From positions 1 through 41,472 of the forward strand of contig JAENYN010000041.1 in NCBI GenBank assembly GCA_016841765.1: DNA of 41,472 nucleotides, written 5' to 3'. The notes beneath the pieces were generated by a model that did no database searches, was not told the DNA's origin, and saw nothing but the letters and a program-made list of their open reading frames with translations. This stretch comes from Guptibacillus hwajinpoensis (GTDB taxonomy: Bacteria > Bacillota > Bacilli > Bacillales > Bacillaceae_O). The translations under genes were made by a program, and so were the position numbers. Positions 18,095-26,270 of the stretch are shown piece after piece. How positions within the stretch are numbered: position 1 is the stretch's first letter; every line of letters starts with the position of its first letter.

Positions 18095-19294
18095 TCACCT
18101 GAACATGAACATGATGTTACTTGCCGCAATGACAATCGTAATAGCCAGAAAGAACATGAAGGAAACCATCAATAATGCGGCAAATATATAGATGACACTT
18201 TTGCTTATGACATCCAGGCATTCGATGATCGGCCCTCCGCCGAGCGGCTGCAGCATAGCCGCCGCCAATTTATAAATGAGGGCGAGGGACAGCACTTTGA
18301 TAGCCGGAAACAGCGCAATCCCGAGAAGTATCGCTGCGCCGGCGATGCCGACCGTATTTTTCAGCAGCACAGATGCACTCAGCACCGTATCTGTCGCTTC
18401 GGTGAAAAGCCTGCCGATAATCGGGACGAAGTTCCCGGTCACAAACCGGGCAGTCCGTACGGCAATTCCATCTGTGATCGCTGTTGAAGCCCCCTGGACT
18501 GAAATGACACCCAGAAACACCGCCAGCAGCACACCGAGGGATCCCACACTCACTTTTTTAAGCAAATCAGCGAGCTGCGTGACTTTGTAGTTCTCTGTCA
18601 GAGTGCTGATAATGCTGAGCAGTGTTGATAGGAACAATAGCGGCAGTACAAAATATTGAACAGCAAGTCCGCTTGTGTTGACGATGAAGATGATAATCGG
18701 ATGGAAAAATGAAGCTGACATGAACCCGCCGCTCGCCGCCATAAGCGCCAAAAGCAGCGGCACAAGACCAAGGATAAAGTGGATCATCGTACTGATTGCC
18801 TCTTCGGCATAGGTTGCGGCAACATGAAAACTGTTCAAAGCAAGAACAATGAGCACCATATACACGATCGCGTAGGCAACTTTGCTTATTGAAAACTTTT
18901 CAAAAGCGTTTTGAATCGATTGCAGCAGCACACTGAAAACGGTGAGCATGATTAAGGTGCCAAGCAGTTTACCATTCGCCGTCAGTTCATAAAACAAAAA
19001 CTTCAATATTCCGTTGAACCAGGCGGTGAGGGAAAATTTTTTCTCCCCTTTTATGAAATCCATCAAGCTGCCTTTTTGGCTTTCGGGTAAAAACCCCCCG
19101 TATTCATCAAGGAGCCTGTCCCAGAAAACAGAAACGTCTTCTATCCCGATCGTTTCCGCCTGCTGTTCCATCACATTCCTGGGCGAATCTGTTCCGGGAG
19201 GCTGGGCATGGACCGTCGCAAAAGGCTGGAAAGTAAGAAACAACGCAACCGCCAATCCAACGAGCGCTGCCTTTTTTTTGTTTTTGTATCCCAT
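18095..19294 (-). CDS. spoIIIAE: SpoIIIAE, polytopic membrane component of the feeding-tube complex
   Basis: The 399-residue protein begins with a cleavable-looking signal peptide (about 1-30, ending TVHAQ). An extracytoplasmic segment follows (about 31-100), then about eight hydrophobic helices, with the family phrases FSVLLQSIQNAFE, VPLLLALMAASGG, FVPIIGRLFTEATDTVLSASVLLKNTVG and LAAAMLQPLGGGPIIECL. It is required for engulfed-forespore development together with the other SpoIIIA proteins. ATG 19294 follows GGGGGG; spoIIIAD ends 11 bases upstream. Confidence 0.95.
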   Translation of the reverse strand: MGYKNKKKAALVGLAVALFLTFQPFATVHAQPPGTDSPRNVMEQQAETIGIEDVSVFWDRLLDEYGGFLPESQKGSLMDFIKGEKKFSLTAWFNGILKFLFYELTANGKLLGTLIMLTVFSVLLQSIQNAFEKFSISKVAYAIVYMVLIVLALNSFHVAATYAEEAISTMIHFILGLVPLLLALMAASGGFMSASFFHPIIIFIVNTSGLAVQYFVLPLLFLSTLLSIISTLTENYKVTQLADLLKKVSVGSLGVLLAVFLGVISVQGASTAITDGIAVRTARFVTGNFVPIIGRLFTEATDTVLSASVLLKNTVGIAGAAILLGIALFPAIKVLSLALIYKLAAAMLQPLGGGPIIECLDVISKSVIYIFAALLMVSFMFFLAITIVIAASNIMFMFR

Positions 19295-19305
19295 CCTGTC
19301 CCCCC

Positions 19306-19701
19306 TCAGGCATCGGGCAAAAGCGATAACACGGTTTCGATCACCACCCGGATGACCGGGATCGCCATGACCATGATCAAAATTTTGCCGGCCAGCTCTA
19401 TTTTCGCGGCAATGGCCCCCTGGCCGGCATCTTTTGTGATCTGGGCCGCAAACTCTGCGATGTATGCAATGCCGATTATTTTCAGGATTGTTTCCACGTA
19501 ATAGATATTGATGTTGGCATTAACCGCTATTTTTTCGAGCATTTGAAACACGTTTGCAATCTGGTTCAGAAGCAGCAAAAAGATATAGACACCTGCAAAA
19601 AGGACGATAAAAAAGGAAAAAGCCGGCTTTTGCTCCTTTACCACGAGGGCAAGAAAAGCGGCAACCAGGCCAATGCCGGCGATTTGGATTATTTCAATGA
19701 T
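19306..19701 (-). CDS. spoIIIAD: SpoIIIAD, stage III sporulation membrane protein with AUC or AUU start
   Basis: Homology to SpoIIIAD runs through the whole frame back to IIEIIQIAGIGLVAAFLALVVKEQKP, yet no ATG, GTG or TTG lies at that position. The only candidate starts are ATC (19699-19701) and ATT (19696-19698), which lie 5 and 8 bases after GGGAGG. A GTG at 19644 would remove the first conserved helix and has no ribosome binding site. The product is 130-131 residues, close to the 133 of B. subtilis, with three to four membrane helices and the signature NANINIYYVETILKIIGIAYIAEFAAQITKDAGQGAIAAKIELAGK. Function: part of the SpoIIIA-SpoIIQ complex. Confidence 0.9.
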   Translation of the reverse strand: MIEIIQIAGIGLVAAFLALVVKEQKPAFSFFIVLFAGVYIFLLLLNQIANVFQMLEKIAVNANINIYYVETILKIIGIAYIAEFAAQITKDAGQGAIAAKIELAGKILIMVMAIPVIRVVIETVLSLLPDA

Positions 19702-19711
19702 TGCCCCCTCC

Positions 19712-19918
19712 CTATCCCTGAAAGAGAAATACGCTTTGAATTTTTTGGAAAAGCTCGCTTATGATGTCAGCGACCATATACAACACAACAATAAAGCCGA
19801 ACAGCGTTACCCAATGGGCATATTCTTCCTTGCCCATTTGTTTAAGAAGTGTATGAATCATCGAAACAATAATGCCGATTCCGGCAATTTGAAAAATCAT
19901 GTTGACATCATACCCCAC
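19712..19918 (-). CDS. spoIIIAC: SpoIIIAC, small stage III sporulation membrane protein
   Basis: The 68-residue protein, exactly the length of the B. subtilis homologue, has two hydrophobic helices (about 6-25 and 34-55). It contains DVNMIFQIAGIGIIVSMIHTLLKQMGKEEYAHWVTLFGF and the C-terminal KIQSVFLFQG. The start is GTG 19918, about eight bases after GGAGG; an in-frame TTG at 19933 is part of that ribosome binding site. It is related in sequence to the first part of SpoIIIAD and lies 10 bases before it. Confidence 0.94.
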   Translation of the reverse strand: MGYDVNMIFQIAGIGIIVSMIHTLLKQMGKEEYAHWVTLFGFIVVLYMVADIISELFQKIQSVFLFQG

Positions 19919-19937
19919 AAAACATCCCTCCAAGGTG

Positions 19938-20450
19938 TTACATCAGCAAGATAATGACCAGCAAACCTGCAAGGAAACCGAGACTTTTCATCATACTTTC
20001 GTATTTTGACTGGGCAGCACGCGCCTCTGATTCTTCGCGGTCAAGATGGGCGAGTGTGAGCTGAATTTGTTTTTGCTGCTGTTCCCGGTCATGGCGTCCT
20101 AGTGATTCCCCGAATTGTTTCAGTATTTCAAGCTCTCCTTTTTGGAGGGCGGTAAACCGTTTTGTTTCCTCAAGACTTTCAACCCAAGCCTCTGCCGCGG
20201 TTTGTTTTCCGGACTCAAGCCGTTTTGCAAATTGTTCAAACAGCCACGACAATGGTTTCGGTATCTGGGCGGACAAGGTCCGGAATATTTCATTGAGCGG
20301 GGCATGTCCATATATCACTTCAGCTTCCATTGTCTGAAGAGCAGATTTGAGCTGCCTCAATTGTCTTGGCCTCATGCTCAGTTTTCGCGAAGCTTCAATT
20401 CCGGTCCATGTCGAAGCCAACAAAATTAAAGCTGCACCGATCAGTTTCAT
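19938..20450 (-). CDS. spoIIIAB: SpoIIIAB, stage III sporulation protein
   Basis: The 170-residue protein has an N-terminal hydrophobic helix (3-18), a central helical domain related to type II secretion GspF (RPRQLRQLKSALQTMEAEVIYGHAPLNEIF ... ELEILKQFGESLGRHDREQQQKQIQL) and a C-terminal membrane helix (LGFLAGLLVIILLM). It is thought to act with the ATPase SpoIIIAA. Its ATG overlaps the spoIIIAA stop by four bases, so the two are translationally coupled. Confidence 0.94.
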   Translation of the reverse strand: MKLIGAALILLASTWTGIEASRKLSMRPRQLRQLKSALQTMEAEVIYGHAPLNEIFRTLSAQIPKPLSWLFEQFAKRLESGKQTAAEAWVESLEETKRFTALQKGELEILKQFGESLGRHDREQQQKQIQLTLAHLDREESEARAAQSKYESMMKSLGFLAGLLVIILLM

Positions 20451-21382
20451 GTTGCCACACCCTGCTTCCGGAACAACTCCTGCCCGTCTTTGTTCAGGAT
20501 TGATGATACGCTGCCAGGACCACCAGTTCTTGATAAAATGACATATCTGTCAAAGGCCCCCATATCGAATAGCGGCTGCAGGCTGGGGCGCCTTTTTATT
20601 TCCGCAAGCGATGCTCCATGTACGGTAATAAACAGTTTCACACCGGCATGAACGGCTTCCATGAGCGCTTCCACATCTTCTTTGCGTCCGATCTCATCGG
20701 CCGCAAGCACATCAGGGCTCATTGATCTTATGAACATCATCAATCCTTCCGCTTTCGGACACGCATCAAGAATATCTGTACGGATCCCAATGTCATGCTG
20801 GGGGACCCCTTTGGCGCTTCCGGCAATTTCGGACCTTTCATCAACCACTCCGACTTTCATTGCCGGGTACCCTTTTTCCCGGTTGCCATTGCTTACTGTC
20901 CGGATCAAATCTCGTATAATGGTTGTCTTTCCTGTCTGTGGTGGGCCGATGATCATTGTATTCAGCCACGCCCTCTCGTAAAGAAAAGGCTGGATAGCTG
21001 CGGCACAGCCTATTTTTTGCCTGGCAATGCGTATATTAAAGGAACTGACATCGCGTATCCGTTTTACCTTTCCCTGATCAGTGATCACTTTGCCGGCCAG
21101 GCCGACCCTGTGGCCTCCCTGCAGAGTGATGAAACCCTGCTTGAGTTCTTCATCAAATGCGTACAAAGAAAAATCACTTAACCTGTTCAACAAATGGATT
21201 CCGTCTTCAGCTGCCACCATGTGATCCAATCCGGCCGGAAAGTGCGGCCGGCCATTGATGACAAGTTCTAGCGGACGCCCGATTCGAATGCGGATTTCTT
21301 CAAGGCCGTCAAGCCTGTCCGGGCTAAGGTTTCTTACATGCATTGATACGGCAGGCGGCAGCAAATCGAGAAGCACCTTCAT
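20447..21382 (-). CDS. spoIIIAA: SpoIIIAA, secretion-type ATPase of the SpoIIIA complex
   Basis: SpoIIIAA is a cytoplasmic P-loop ATPase related to type II/IV secretion ATPases and probably powers the SpoIIIA channel. The 311-residue product has Walker A GPPQTGKTT, the Walker B region KVGVVDERSEIAG, the RSMSPDVLAADEIGRKEDVEALMEAVHAGV box and ITVHG. I start at ATG 21382, six bases after GAGAGG; an ATG five codons earlier has no ribosome binding site. It is the first gene of the operon, about 80 nt from the proposed sigma-E start. Confidence 0.95.
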   Translation of the reverse strand: MKVLLDLLPPAVSMHVRNLSPDRLDGLEEIRIRIGRPLELVINGRPHFPAGLDHMVAAEDGIHLLNRLSDFSLYAFDEELKQGFITLQGGHRVGLAGKVITDQGKVKRIRDVSSFNIRIARQKIGCAAAIQPFLYERAWLNTMIIGPPQTGKTTIIRDLIRTVSNGNREKGYPAMKVGVVDERSEIAGSAKGVPQHDIGIRTDILDACPKAEGLMMFIRSMSPDVLAADEIGRKEDVEALMEAVHAGVKLFITVHGASLAEIKRRPSLQPLFDMGAFDRYVILSRTGGPGSVSSILNKDGQELFRKQGVAT

Positions 21383-21470
21383 AGCAATCCTCTCCATGTC
21401 CAGTTTTCATCCGGACCTCATTGCCTGTACATGCTGATAGACCGGATGTTTGTCCTTGATGTCTGTTAAC

Positions 21471-21499
21471 AATGTATGAGCCAATGGGTAAAATAAGAC
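21471..21499 (-). promoter_or_regulatory. Sigma-E promoter of spoIIIA
   Basis: On the minus strand the -35 GTCTTATT (21492-21499) matches GTCATATT at 7 of 8 positions. After 13 bases the -10 CATACATT (21471-21478) fits the sigma-E consensus CATACAnT exactly. Transcription would start near 21463, about 80 nt before spoIIIAA. Mother-cell-specific sigma-E control is established for this operon in B. subtilis. Confidence 0.85.
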
Positions 21500-21787
21500 T
21501 CCTTTTTTACTTGGAACAAACAGCTGCAAGTATGGTGGGGAACACTTCGTTCATCCGGGGCATTTCTAATGGATGTTGTTTCGGCAGCCCTATTTCACAA
21601 CATTTTGATTCGAACCAACTGCTTCAGGAGCAGGAGCGGGCAGCCGCTCGCTGTCGAAGAGCAGTCTTCTTCAGGCACGATGAATCGGAGTGCTTTCGGG
21701 GATGCAGTGCGGGGATTGTTTTTGGCACGAATAGCTGGATGCGTCTACTGAAGGACATCCCTTTTCATTGGAAAGGAGAAAAGACAT
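21500..21787. other. Gene-free spacer between efp and spoIIIA
   Basis: B. subtilis has the small membrane-protein gene yqhV here. I see no comparable hydrophobic frame on either strand; the best open frames (60-105 codons on the plus strand) lack convincing starts and recognisable motifs. The region appears non-coding or decayed. Confidence 0.45.
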
Positions 21788-21807
21788 AAAAAAAACGCCG
21801 ATTGGCG
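21788..21807 (-). terminator. Second terminator-like hairpin downstream of efp
   Basis: On the minus strand CGCC-AATC-GGCG (21796-21807) is followed by eight U (21788-21795). The stem is only four pairs. It lies about 85 bp beyond the main efp terminator and may be a backup. Confidence 0.45.
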
Positions 21808-21892
21808 AGCTTTCAGGCGAAGACAGAGACGCAGTTGCCCTTATCTATATGAAATTGGCAGGTGCGTCGAGATACTCAATCATTTCCTATAT

Positions 21893-21923
21893 AAAAAAAG
21901 ACACAGGGAAAAGGGCCCCTGTG
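21893..21923 (-). terminator. Terminator of efp operon
   Basis: On the minus strand CACAGGG (21917-21923) pairs with CCCTGTG (21902-21908) and is followed by a U tract (21893-21899). It starts about 17 bp after the efp stop. Confidence 0.85.
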
Positions 21924-21940
21924 CCAAAGCATATCGTTTA

Positions 21941-22498
21941 TTAAGCTCTGGAAACATATTTGCCGTCACTCGTATTGACGACAAGCACATCCCCTTGATT
22001 GACGAAGAAAGGGACCTGGACTACGAGTCCTGTTTCGACAGTTGCCGGCTTGGTGCCGCCGGAAGCCGTATCCCCTTTGATGCCAGGTTCTGTTTCAGTC
22101 ACTTCCAATTCGACCGTGTTCGGTAGTTCGACACCGAGTGTCTCTCCTTCATACGTGACCACATGCACTTCCATATTTTCCTTCAAATATTTCAGTTCAT
22201 ATTCGATCTGGGCCGTTTGCAATTCCAGCTGTTCGAATGTTTCGGTGTCCATGAAAGTGTGGGTGTCCCCGCTTGAATACAAATACTGCATTTTACGGCG
22301 CTCGATATGGGCTGTTCCCACTTTTTCACCGGCACGGAATGTTTTCTCCTGGATGGCTCCTGTCCGCAGGTTGCGCAATTTCGAGCGCACGAATGCGGCG
22401 CCTTTTCCCGGTTTGACATGCTGGAAGTCGATTACTTGCCAGATTCCTCCGTCCACTTCTATCGTCAAGCCTGTCTTAAAATCATTCACTGATACCAT
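21941..22498 (-). CDS. efp: Elongation factor P
   Basis: EF-P binds between the P and E sites of stalled ribosomes and relieves arrest at polyproline stretches. The 185-residue, three-domain protein has the N-terminal KOW domain with the loop [14 protein letters not shown]. Lysine 32 at its tip is the residue modified in Bacillus (5-aminopentanol). The OB domains and the C-terminal signature [29 protein letters not shown] follow. It lies 31 bases after yqhT in the same transcription unit. Confidence 0.97.
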   Translation of the reverse strand: MVSVNDFKTGLTIEVDGGIWQVIDFQHVKPGKGAAFVRSKLRNLRTGAIQEKTFRAGEKVGTAHIERRKMQYLYSSGDTHTFMDTETFEQLELQTAQIEYELKYLKENMEVHVVTYEGETLGVELPNTVELEVTETEPGIKGDTASGGTKPATVETGLVVQVPFFVNQGDVLVVNTSDGKYVSRA

Positions 22499-22529
22499 TT
22501 CCGATTTTCCTCCATTCCCCAGCGGGTAA

Positions 22530-23591
22530 TTATAAAATAATCAACTCTTTAGTTGAATGTGAAAGCGACTCATTTCCATTTTCGGTAATAAGCGCATCAT
22601 CTTCAATTCTGACACCACCGAGCCCGGAGATATAGATCCCCGGCTCAACGGTTACGACCATGCCCGGCTCAAGGACGGTGTCCGATTTGACCGAAAGCCC
22701 CGGTCCTTCATGCACATCCAGCCCGATTCCATGGCCGGTAGAATGACCGAAGTAATCACCGTACCCTTTTTCGGTGATATAATCGCGGGTCAGGGCATCT
22801 GCCTGCTTTCCGGTAATACCCGGCTTCAATCCTTTCATACCGCGTATTTGCGCTTCCAAAACAATATCATAAATCTTTTTCAATTCTTCCCCGGGTTCGC
22901 CGACCGCCACTGTCCGGGTGATATCAGAACAATAGCCTTTATAATAGGCGCCGAAATCCAGTGTGACCAAATCCCCTTTTTCAATGACCTTGTCCGATGC
23001 CACACCGTGCGGCAGGGCCGATCGATAACCGGAAGCAACAATAATATCAAATGAGGAAGAGTCTGCTCCTTTCTTCCTCATGAAAAACTCGAGTTCATTC
23101 GAAACTTCCAGTTCGGTTTTACCGGGTTCAATGAAGCCGAGAATATGTTCAAATGCAGCATCTGCGATTTCAGTTGCTTCTTTTAGAATCTTAATTTCAG
23201 GCTCAGTCTTGATCAATCGGATCTTTTCCACGATTCCGGAAATCGGGATCAGTTCCCCCTCAACCTGTTTCTCATATGTACGATAAAGGCCGTAAGTCAA
23301 ATCATTCTGTTCAAAGCCGAGTTTTTTAATGCCCATGGCTTTTGCCTGCCTGGCAGCCTCTTCCGTGATCGGACCTGTATGCTGGACGATATCAAAGCCT
23401 TTGGCCTGTTCCTTCGCCTGGTCCATGTACCGGAAATCCGTAATGAATTTTGCATCACTCCGAGAAATCAGAACAATACCGGCCGTTCCGGTAAACCCGG
23501 TGGTGTAGCGGCGGTTTTTACCGCTTGTGATAAGCAACCCATCAATGCCGTTCTCTTCAAAACTTTCTCTGATCCTATCAAGCTTCTCCAT
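22530..23591 (-). CDS. yqhT: Xaa-Pro aminopeptidase / M24 family peptidase YqhT
   Basis: The 353-residue protein has the creatinase-type N-terminal domain (about 1-125, with [16 protein letters not shown]) and a pita-bread metallopeptidase domain. Its dinuclear metal ligands are in [43 protein letters not shown] and GGVRIEDD. It is expected to remove N-terminal residues preceding proline or to split X-Pro dipeptides. The start is ATG 23591, eight bases after GGGAG; this overlaps the aroQ 3' end by 14 bases. The upstream extension to 23618 lies inside aroQ and is rejected. Confidence 0.94.
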   Translation of the reverse strand: MEKLDRIRESFEENGIDGLLITSGKNRRYTTGFTGTAGIVLISRSDAKFITDFRYMDQAKEQAKGFDIVQHTGPITEEAARQAKAMGIKKLGFEQNDLTYGLYRTYEKQVEGELIPISGIVEKIRLIKTEPEIKILKEATEIADAAFEHILGFIEPGKTELEVSNELEFFMRKKGADSSSFDIIVASGYRSALPHGVASDKVIEKGDLVTLDFGAYYKGYCSDITRTVAVGEPGEELKKIYDIVLEAQIRGMKGLKPGITGKQADALTRDYITEKGYGDYFGHSTGHGIGLDVHEGPGLSVKSDTVLEPGMVVTVEPGIYISGLGGVRIEDDALITENGNESLSHSTKELIIL

Positions 23592-24042
23592 GTTTTGAGC
23601 TCCCTTCTGTCCGTTCAATCAACGCATCGAGTGCAAGGCGGTATCCAATAAAACCAAACCCTGCGATTTGTCCCGCCGCCTCCGGAGCGATGACCGAGCG
23701 GCTGCGGAATTCTTCCCGTGCGTGGATATTGGATAGGTGGACTTCAATCACCGGCACCGAAACAGATGCGACAGCATCCCTCAGTGCATAGCTATAATGA
23801 GTGAAAGCGCCGGGATTGAGCACTGCCCCGCCGCTTTTTTCTCCGGCTTCATGAATCCAGTCAATCAGGTCCCCTTCGTGATTGGATTGTTTGAAAACAA
23901 GCCCATATCCTTCAAGCTTTGCACGCTTTTCCAGCATATCTTGCAGGTCCCGAAGCGTTTCGGAGCCGTAAATATCAGGCTCCCTCTTCCCCAAAAGATT
24001 TAAATTGGGGCCATTTAAGACATAAAAAGTATGGTTCGGCAT
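23578..24042 (-). CDS. aroQ: Type II 3-dehydroquinate dehydratase
   Basis: AroQ converts 3-dehydroquinate to 3-dehydroshikimate in the shikimate pathway. The 154-residue protein shows all type II motifs: VLNGPNLNLLGKREPDIYG with the active-site Arg and Tyr loop, QSNHEGDLIDWIHEA, LNPGAFTHYSYALRDA and EVHLSNIHAREEFR with the catalytic His. The start ATG 24042 follows AAGGA; an in-frame ATG at 24066 would add eight unrelated residues. Confidence 0.96.
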   Translation of the reverse strand: MPNHTFYVLNGPNLNLLGKREPDIYGSETLRDLQDMLEKRAKLEGYGLVFKQSNHEGDLIDWIHEAGEKSGGAVLNPGAFTHYSYALRDAVASVSVPVIEVHLSNIHAREEFRSRSVIAPEAAGQIAGFGFIGYRLALDALIERTEGSSKHGEA

Positions 24043-24115
24043 GCCCAATCCTTCTTTCTTTAACAAACTCGGTGATGGCCGATTGCTGTCCCTAGCTCAA
24101 TATTGTAACACAGCT

Positions 24116-24634
24116 TCATTCGTTTGAGTAGCCGGGCTCCCTGCTGGCATGCACCAACTCATTATGCTCATAAGAAATGGAATACCCAATGAAAACGCCG
24201 TATAATAGATACAGGGCGGATGTGGTAAACAGTGTATTCCGATCGAACTCTGCAATGCTTTTGAGACCGGGGAACAATGGATTGAGGATGAAGAAGACGA
24301 GCAGGAACAGCCCCGCCCCGAATAGGAAACCTCCCCACATAGTTGTGATATTCTTCAGTAACGCATAATAGATGAACGCTGCCAGTATTGACAGCAGCCC
24401 GATGGCTGCGATACCGATAATATTGCCCAGCTGTCCGTTTTTCCAATCCCCGACTGCCCATGGTGCCAGTACAAGGGAAGGGCTGAGTGATGTGAAATTC
24501 AATAAATAGGCAATATAACCGAGCAGGCTCCAGAAAATCCCGCCAAACAGGCCGGTGACTGCCGTTTTACCCGTCAGCCCCATTTGCGTCTCCCTGTTAT
24601 TTTGTTCCAGTTTCCCGCTTTTGTTTTCCGTCAT
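24116..24634 (-). CDS. yqhR: YqhR family membrane protein
   Basis: The 172-residue protein has a charged N-terminus (about 1-20) and four hydrophobic helices (about 28-48, 73-95, 100-120 and 137-158). The phrases FWSLLGYIAYLLNFTSLSPSLVLAPWAVGDWKNG and MWGGFLFGAGLFLLVFFILNPLFPGL place it in the YqhR family, whose function is unknown. ATG 24634 follows GAGGTGATC. It leads the yqhR-aroQ-yqhT-efp unit, as in B. subtilis, but yqhQ, normally next to it, is absent here. Confidence 0.85.
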   Translation of the reverse strand: MTENKSGKLEQNNRETQMGLTGKTAVTGLFGGIFWSLLGYIAYLLNFTSLSPSLVLAPWAVGDWKNGQLGNIIGIAAIGLLSILAAFIYYALLKNITTMWGGFLFGAGLFLLVFFILNPLFPGLKSIAEFDRNTLFTTSALYLLYGVFIGYSISYEHNELVHASREPGYSNE

Positions 24635-24925
24635 TGCGATCACCTCGTGCTTATTATGTACATTTGAATGAAATTCTTGCACACTTCGCTGCCGTTTGGA
24701 GGTTAGAATCATGATTTTTAGGTAATATATAACTATAAGAAAAGTTCTCCAATCAAAAGGTTTAAAGGGGTTTTCTGTAGAATAAATATATATAGTATGG
24801 TGCAGCTAGGGAATTCCCGAGATCACATTTATGGTGGCCCGGATATCTTTTTCCGTTTGTGCATGACTCCTTTTATCGTTTCAGGTTGGTGAATCTGTTT
24901 CATAGATTGAAAGCAGGGGATTTCA
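24635..24925. other. Divergent intergenic region between yqhR and yqhP
   Basis: The stretch is AT-rich (for example 24725-24800) and should hold promoters for both directions. I could not assign any with correct spacing. Confidence 0.4.
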
Positions 24926-24991
24926 ATGAACGAAATGTGTTTCCAAGAAAACATCGACATGTCATTCCGGCAATGTTTAAAAATCTCTTAA
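24926..24991 (+). CDS. Possible 21-codon leader ORF upstream of yqhP
   Basis: ATG 24926 lies six bases after AGGGG and opens a 21-codon frame (MNEMCFQENIDMSFRQCLKIS). Its TAA directly abuts the AAGGAGG of yqhP. Such an arrangement could couple translation of the two genes. No homologue is recognised and chance cannot be excluded. Confidence 0.25.
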   Translation: MNEMCFQENIDMSFRQCLKIS

Positions 24992-25004
24992 GGAGGTGCT
25001 CCAA

Positions 25005-25418
25005 TTGACTCGCCGCTCTTTGCATCCGGTTATTTTGGCCATATTGGCCCTGGCTGTTCTAGGTTTCTTCTACCAGATGTTATATAAGCCGCAGGCACTG
25101 ATGCAGCATCTGATCATGATTGCTGTAGGAGGGGCCGTGTTTTTCCTGTTATATAAACTGATTTTTCAGCGCCGCATGGGCGGAGGGCAGGAATCCGCGG
25201 CATACAGAAAGGCAGTAAAACAATCGAAAAAGCGCATGAAGGGCCGTGAGTCGAGGCTGACACCTATTAAAGGCGCAGCGAAACCTGCTGCAGGCAGTGC
25301 AGTGAAAGAAAAAAAACGCAAGCCTTTACGGCCGTTATCCTCCGCTCAGCGCAAACGGGATCACCTGAAAGTTATTGAAGGAAAAAAGAGCAAAAAAAAG
25401 AATCGAGCATTATTTTAA
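25005..25418 (+). CDS. yqhP: SA1362/YqhP family membrane protein
   Basis: The 137-residue protein has two N-terminal transmembrane helices (about 8-25 and 34-52) and a long, very basic cytoplasmic tail (about 60-137, rich in K and R, including KSKKKNRALF at the end). This layout and position match YqhP, of unknown function. The start is TTG 25005, six bases after a near-perfect AAGGAGGTG; the GTG at 24996 is part of that site. The last codons form the first arm of the terminator. Confidence 0.75.
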   Translation: MTRRSLHPVILAILALAVLGFFYQMLYKPQALMQHLIMIAVGGAVFFLLYKLIFQRRMGGGQESAAYRKAVKQSKKRMKGRESRLTPIKGAAKPAAGSAVKEKKRKPLRPLSSAQRKRDHLKVIEGKKSKKKNRALF

Positions 25419-25440
25419 CGCTTGATTCTTTTCTTTGTTT
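25397..25440 (+). terminator. Terminator of yqhP overlapping its stop codon
   Basis: AAAAGAATCGAGC (25397-25409) pairs with GCTTGATTCTTTT (25420-25432) over 13 positions with one G-U, followed by CTTTGTTTTT. The upstream arm encodes the last residues of yqhP. Read-through may still reach the gene at 25473. Confidence 0.8.
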
Positions 25441-25472
25441 TTCTTTTACATATAAAAAAAGGTGGATGAGAT

Positions 25473-26270
25473 ATGAGCACACCATTATTTTCACCAGTTG
25501 CCCTGTTCGTCACACTCCTGTTCCTGCTGTCTGTTTTCATCCTCTGGACAAGCCATACAGGTATCGGTTATAAACTGTTGTATTTGTTGGTGTTTTCGCT
25601 ATACATAAATGAAACGATTACGGTGCTCATAAACGAAGCGAAACCTGCCAACGATATTTTGGAAGAACTTGTGCCGGATGCTTTCGTATTGACGCTGACC
25701 GTAATGCTGGCGGCTCTGTATGATGACATCACCCTTAAAACAAGGAAACGTTTCTTCTGGGCTGCAGCCCTGCTGCTGTTTCTCCTGATTGGATTTGTAC
25801 TAAATGTCCCGCCCATTACAATCGTTTACAGTGTTGTACTAGGCATTTTTGTCGTGTATACCGCCTATTATTCCAGCACCTGGCTATATCAGGCACCTGA
25901 TTTGATAAGATTCGCCCTTGCTTTTTTATTCCCTGCTTCACTGTACTTCATCAACCCGACGCCAACCTCTTTAATGTACACAGGGCTGCTTGTCGGCCTC
26001 AGTTTCGGATTTCAGATGGAACATATGAAGCTTCGGATAAAAATACCGAAAAATTGGACGAGAAGGCTCGTTGTCCTGTTGATCGGATTTCCGGTCGCAA
26101 TCCTGCTTTTATGGCTGACCGGTTTGAGCAGCGGAAGTCCGTTGCTGGCGCTGTTCTTTTCAACCATGACAGGGATATGGATCACCTGGTTTGGGCCTGC
26201 CCTTTTTGTCAAACTGCACTTATATGATTGCGCCCATGGGCATTCGCTGCCATTTAAGCATAGTTACTAG
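25473..26270 (+). CDS. Polytopic membrane protein of unknown function
   Basis: The 265-residue protein is almost entirely hydrophobic, with about eight predicted membrane helices spread from residue 7 to 250. Its second half (DLIRFALAFLFPASLYFINPTPTSLMYTGLLVGLSFGFQMEHMKLRI) recalls the membrane core of some large PAP2-type proteins. The phosphatase signature residues are not visible, so I do not assign that activity. ATG 25473 lies seven bases after AGGTGG. Its stop codon overlaps that of the convergent yqhO gene at a shared CTAG. Confidence 0.8.
   Translation: MSTPLFSPVALFVTLLFLLSVFILWTSHTGIGYKLLYLLVFSLYINETITVLINEAKPANDILEELVPDAFVLTLTVMLAALYDDITLKTRKRFFWAAALLLFLLIGFVLNVPPITIVYSVVLGIFVVYTAYYSSTWLYQAPDLIRFALAFLFPASLYFINPTPTSLMYTGLLVGLSFGFQMEHMKLRIKIPKNWTRRLVVLLIGFPVAILLLWLTGLSSGSPLLALFFSTMTGIWITWFGPALFVKLHLYDCAHGHSLPFKHSY

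Noticed and set aside
21781-21943. Plus-strand frame (GELSGEDRDAVALIYMKLAG...) opposite the efp terminators
   Set aside because: It looks protein-like but has no proper start, runs through two terminator hairpins and ends inside efp.
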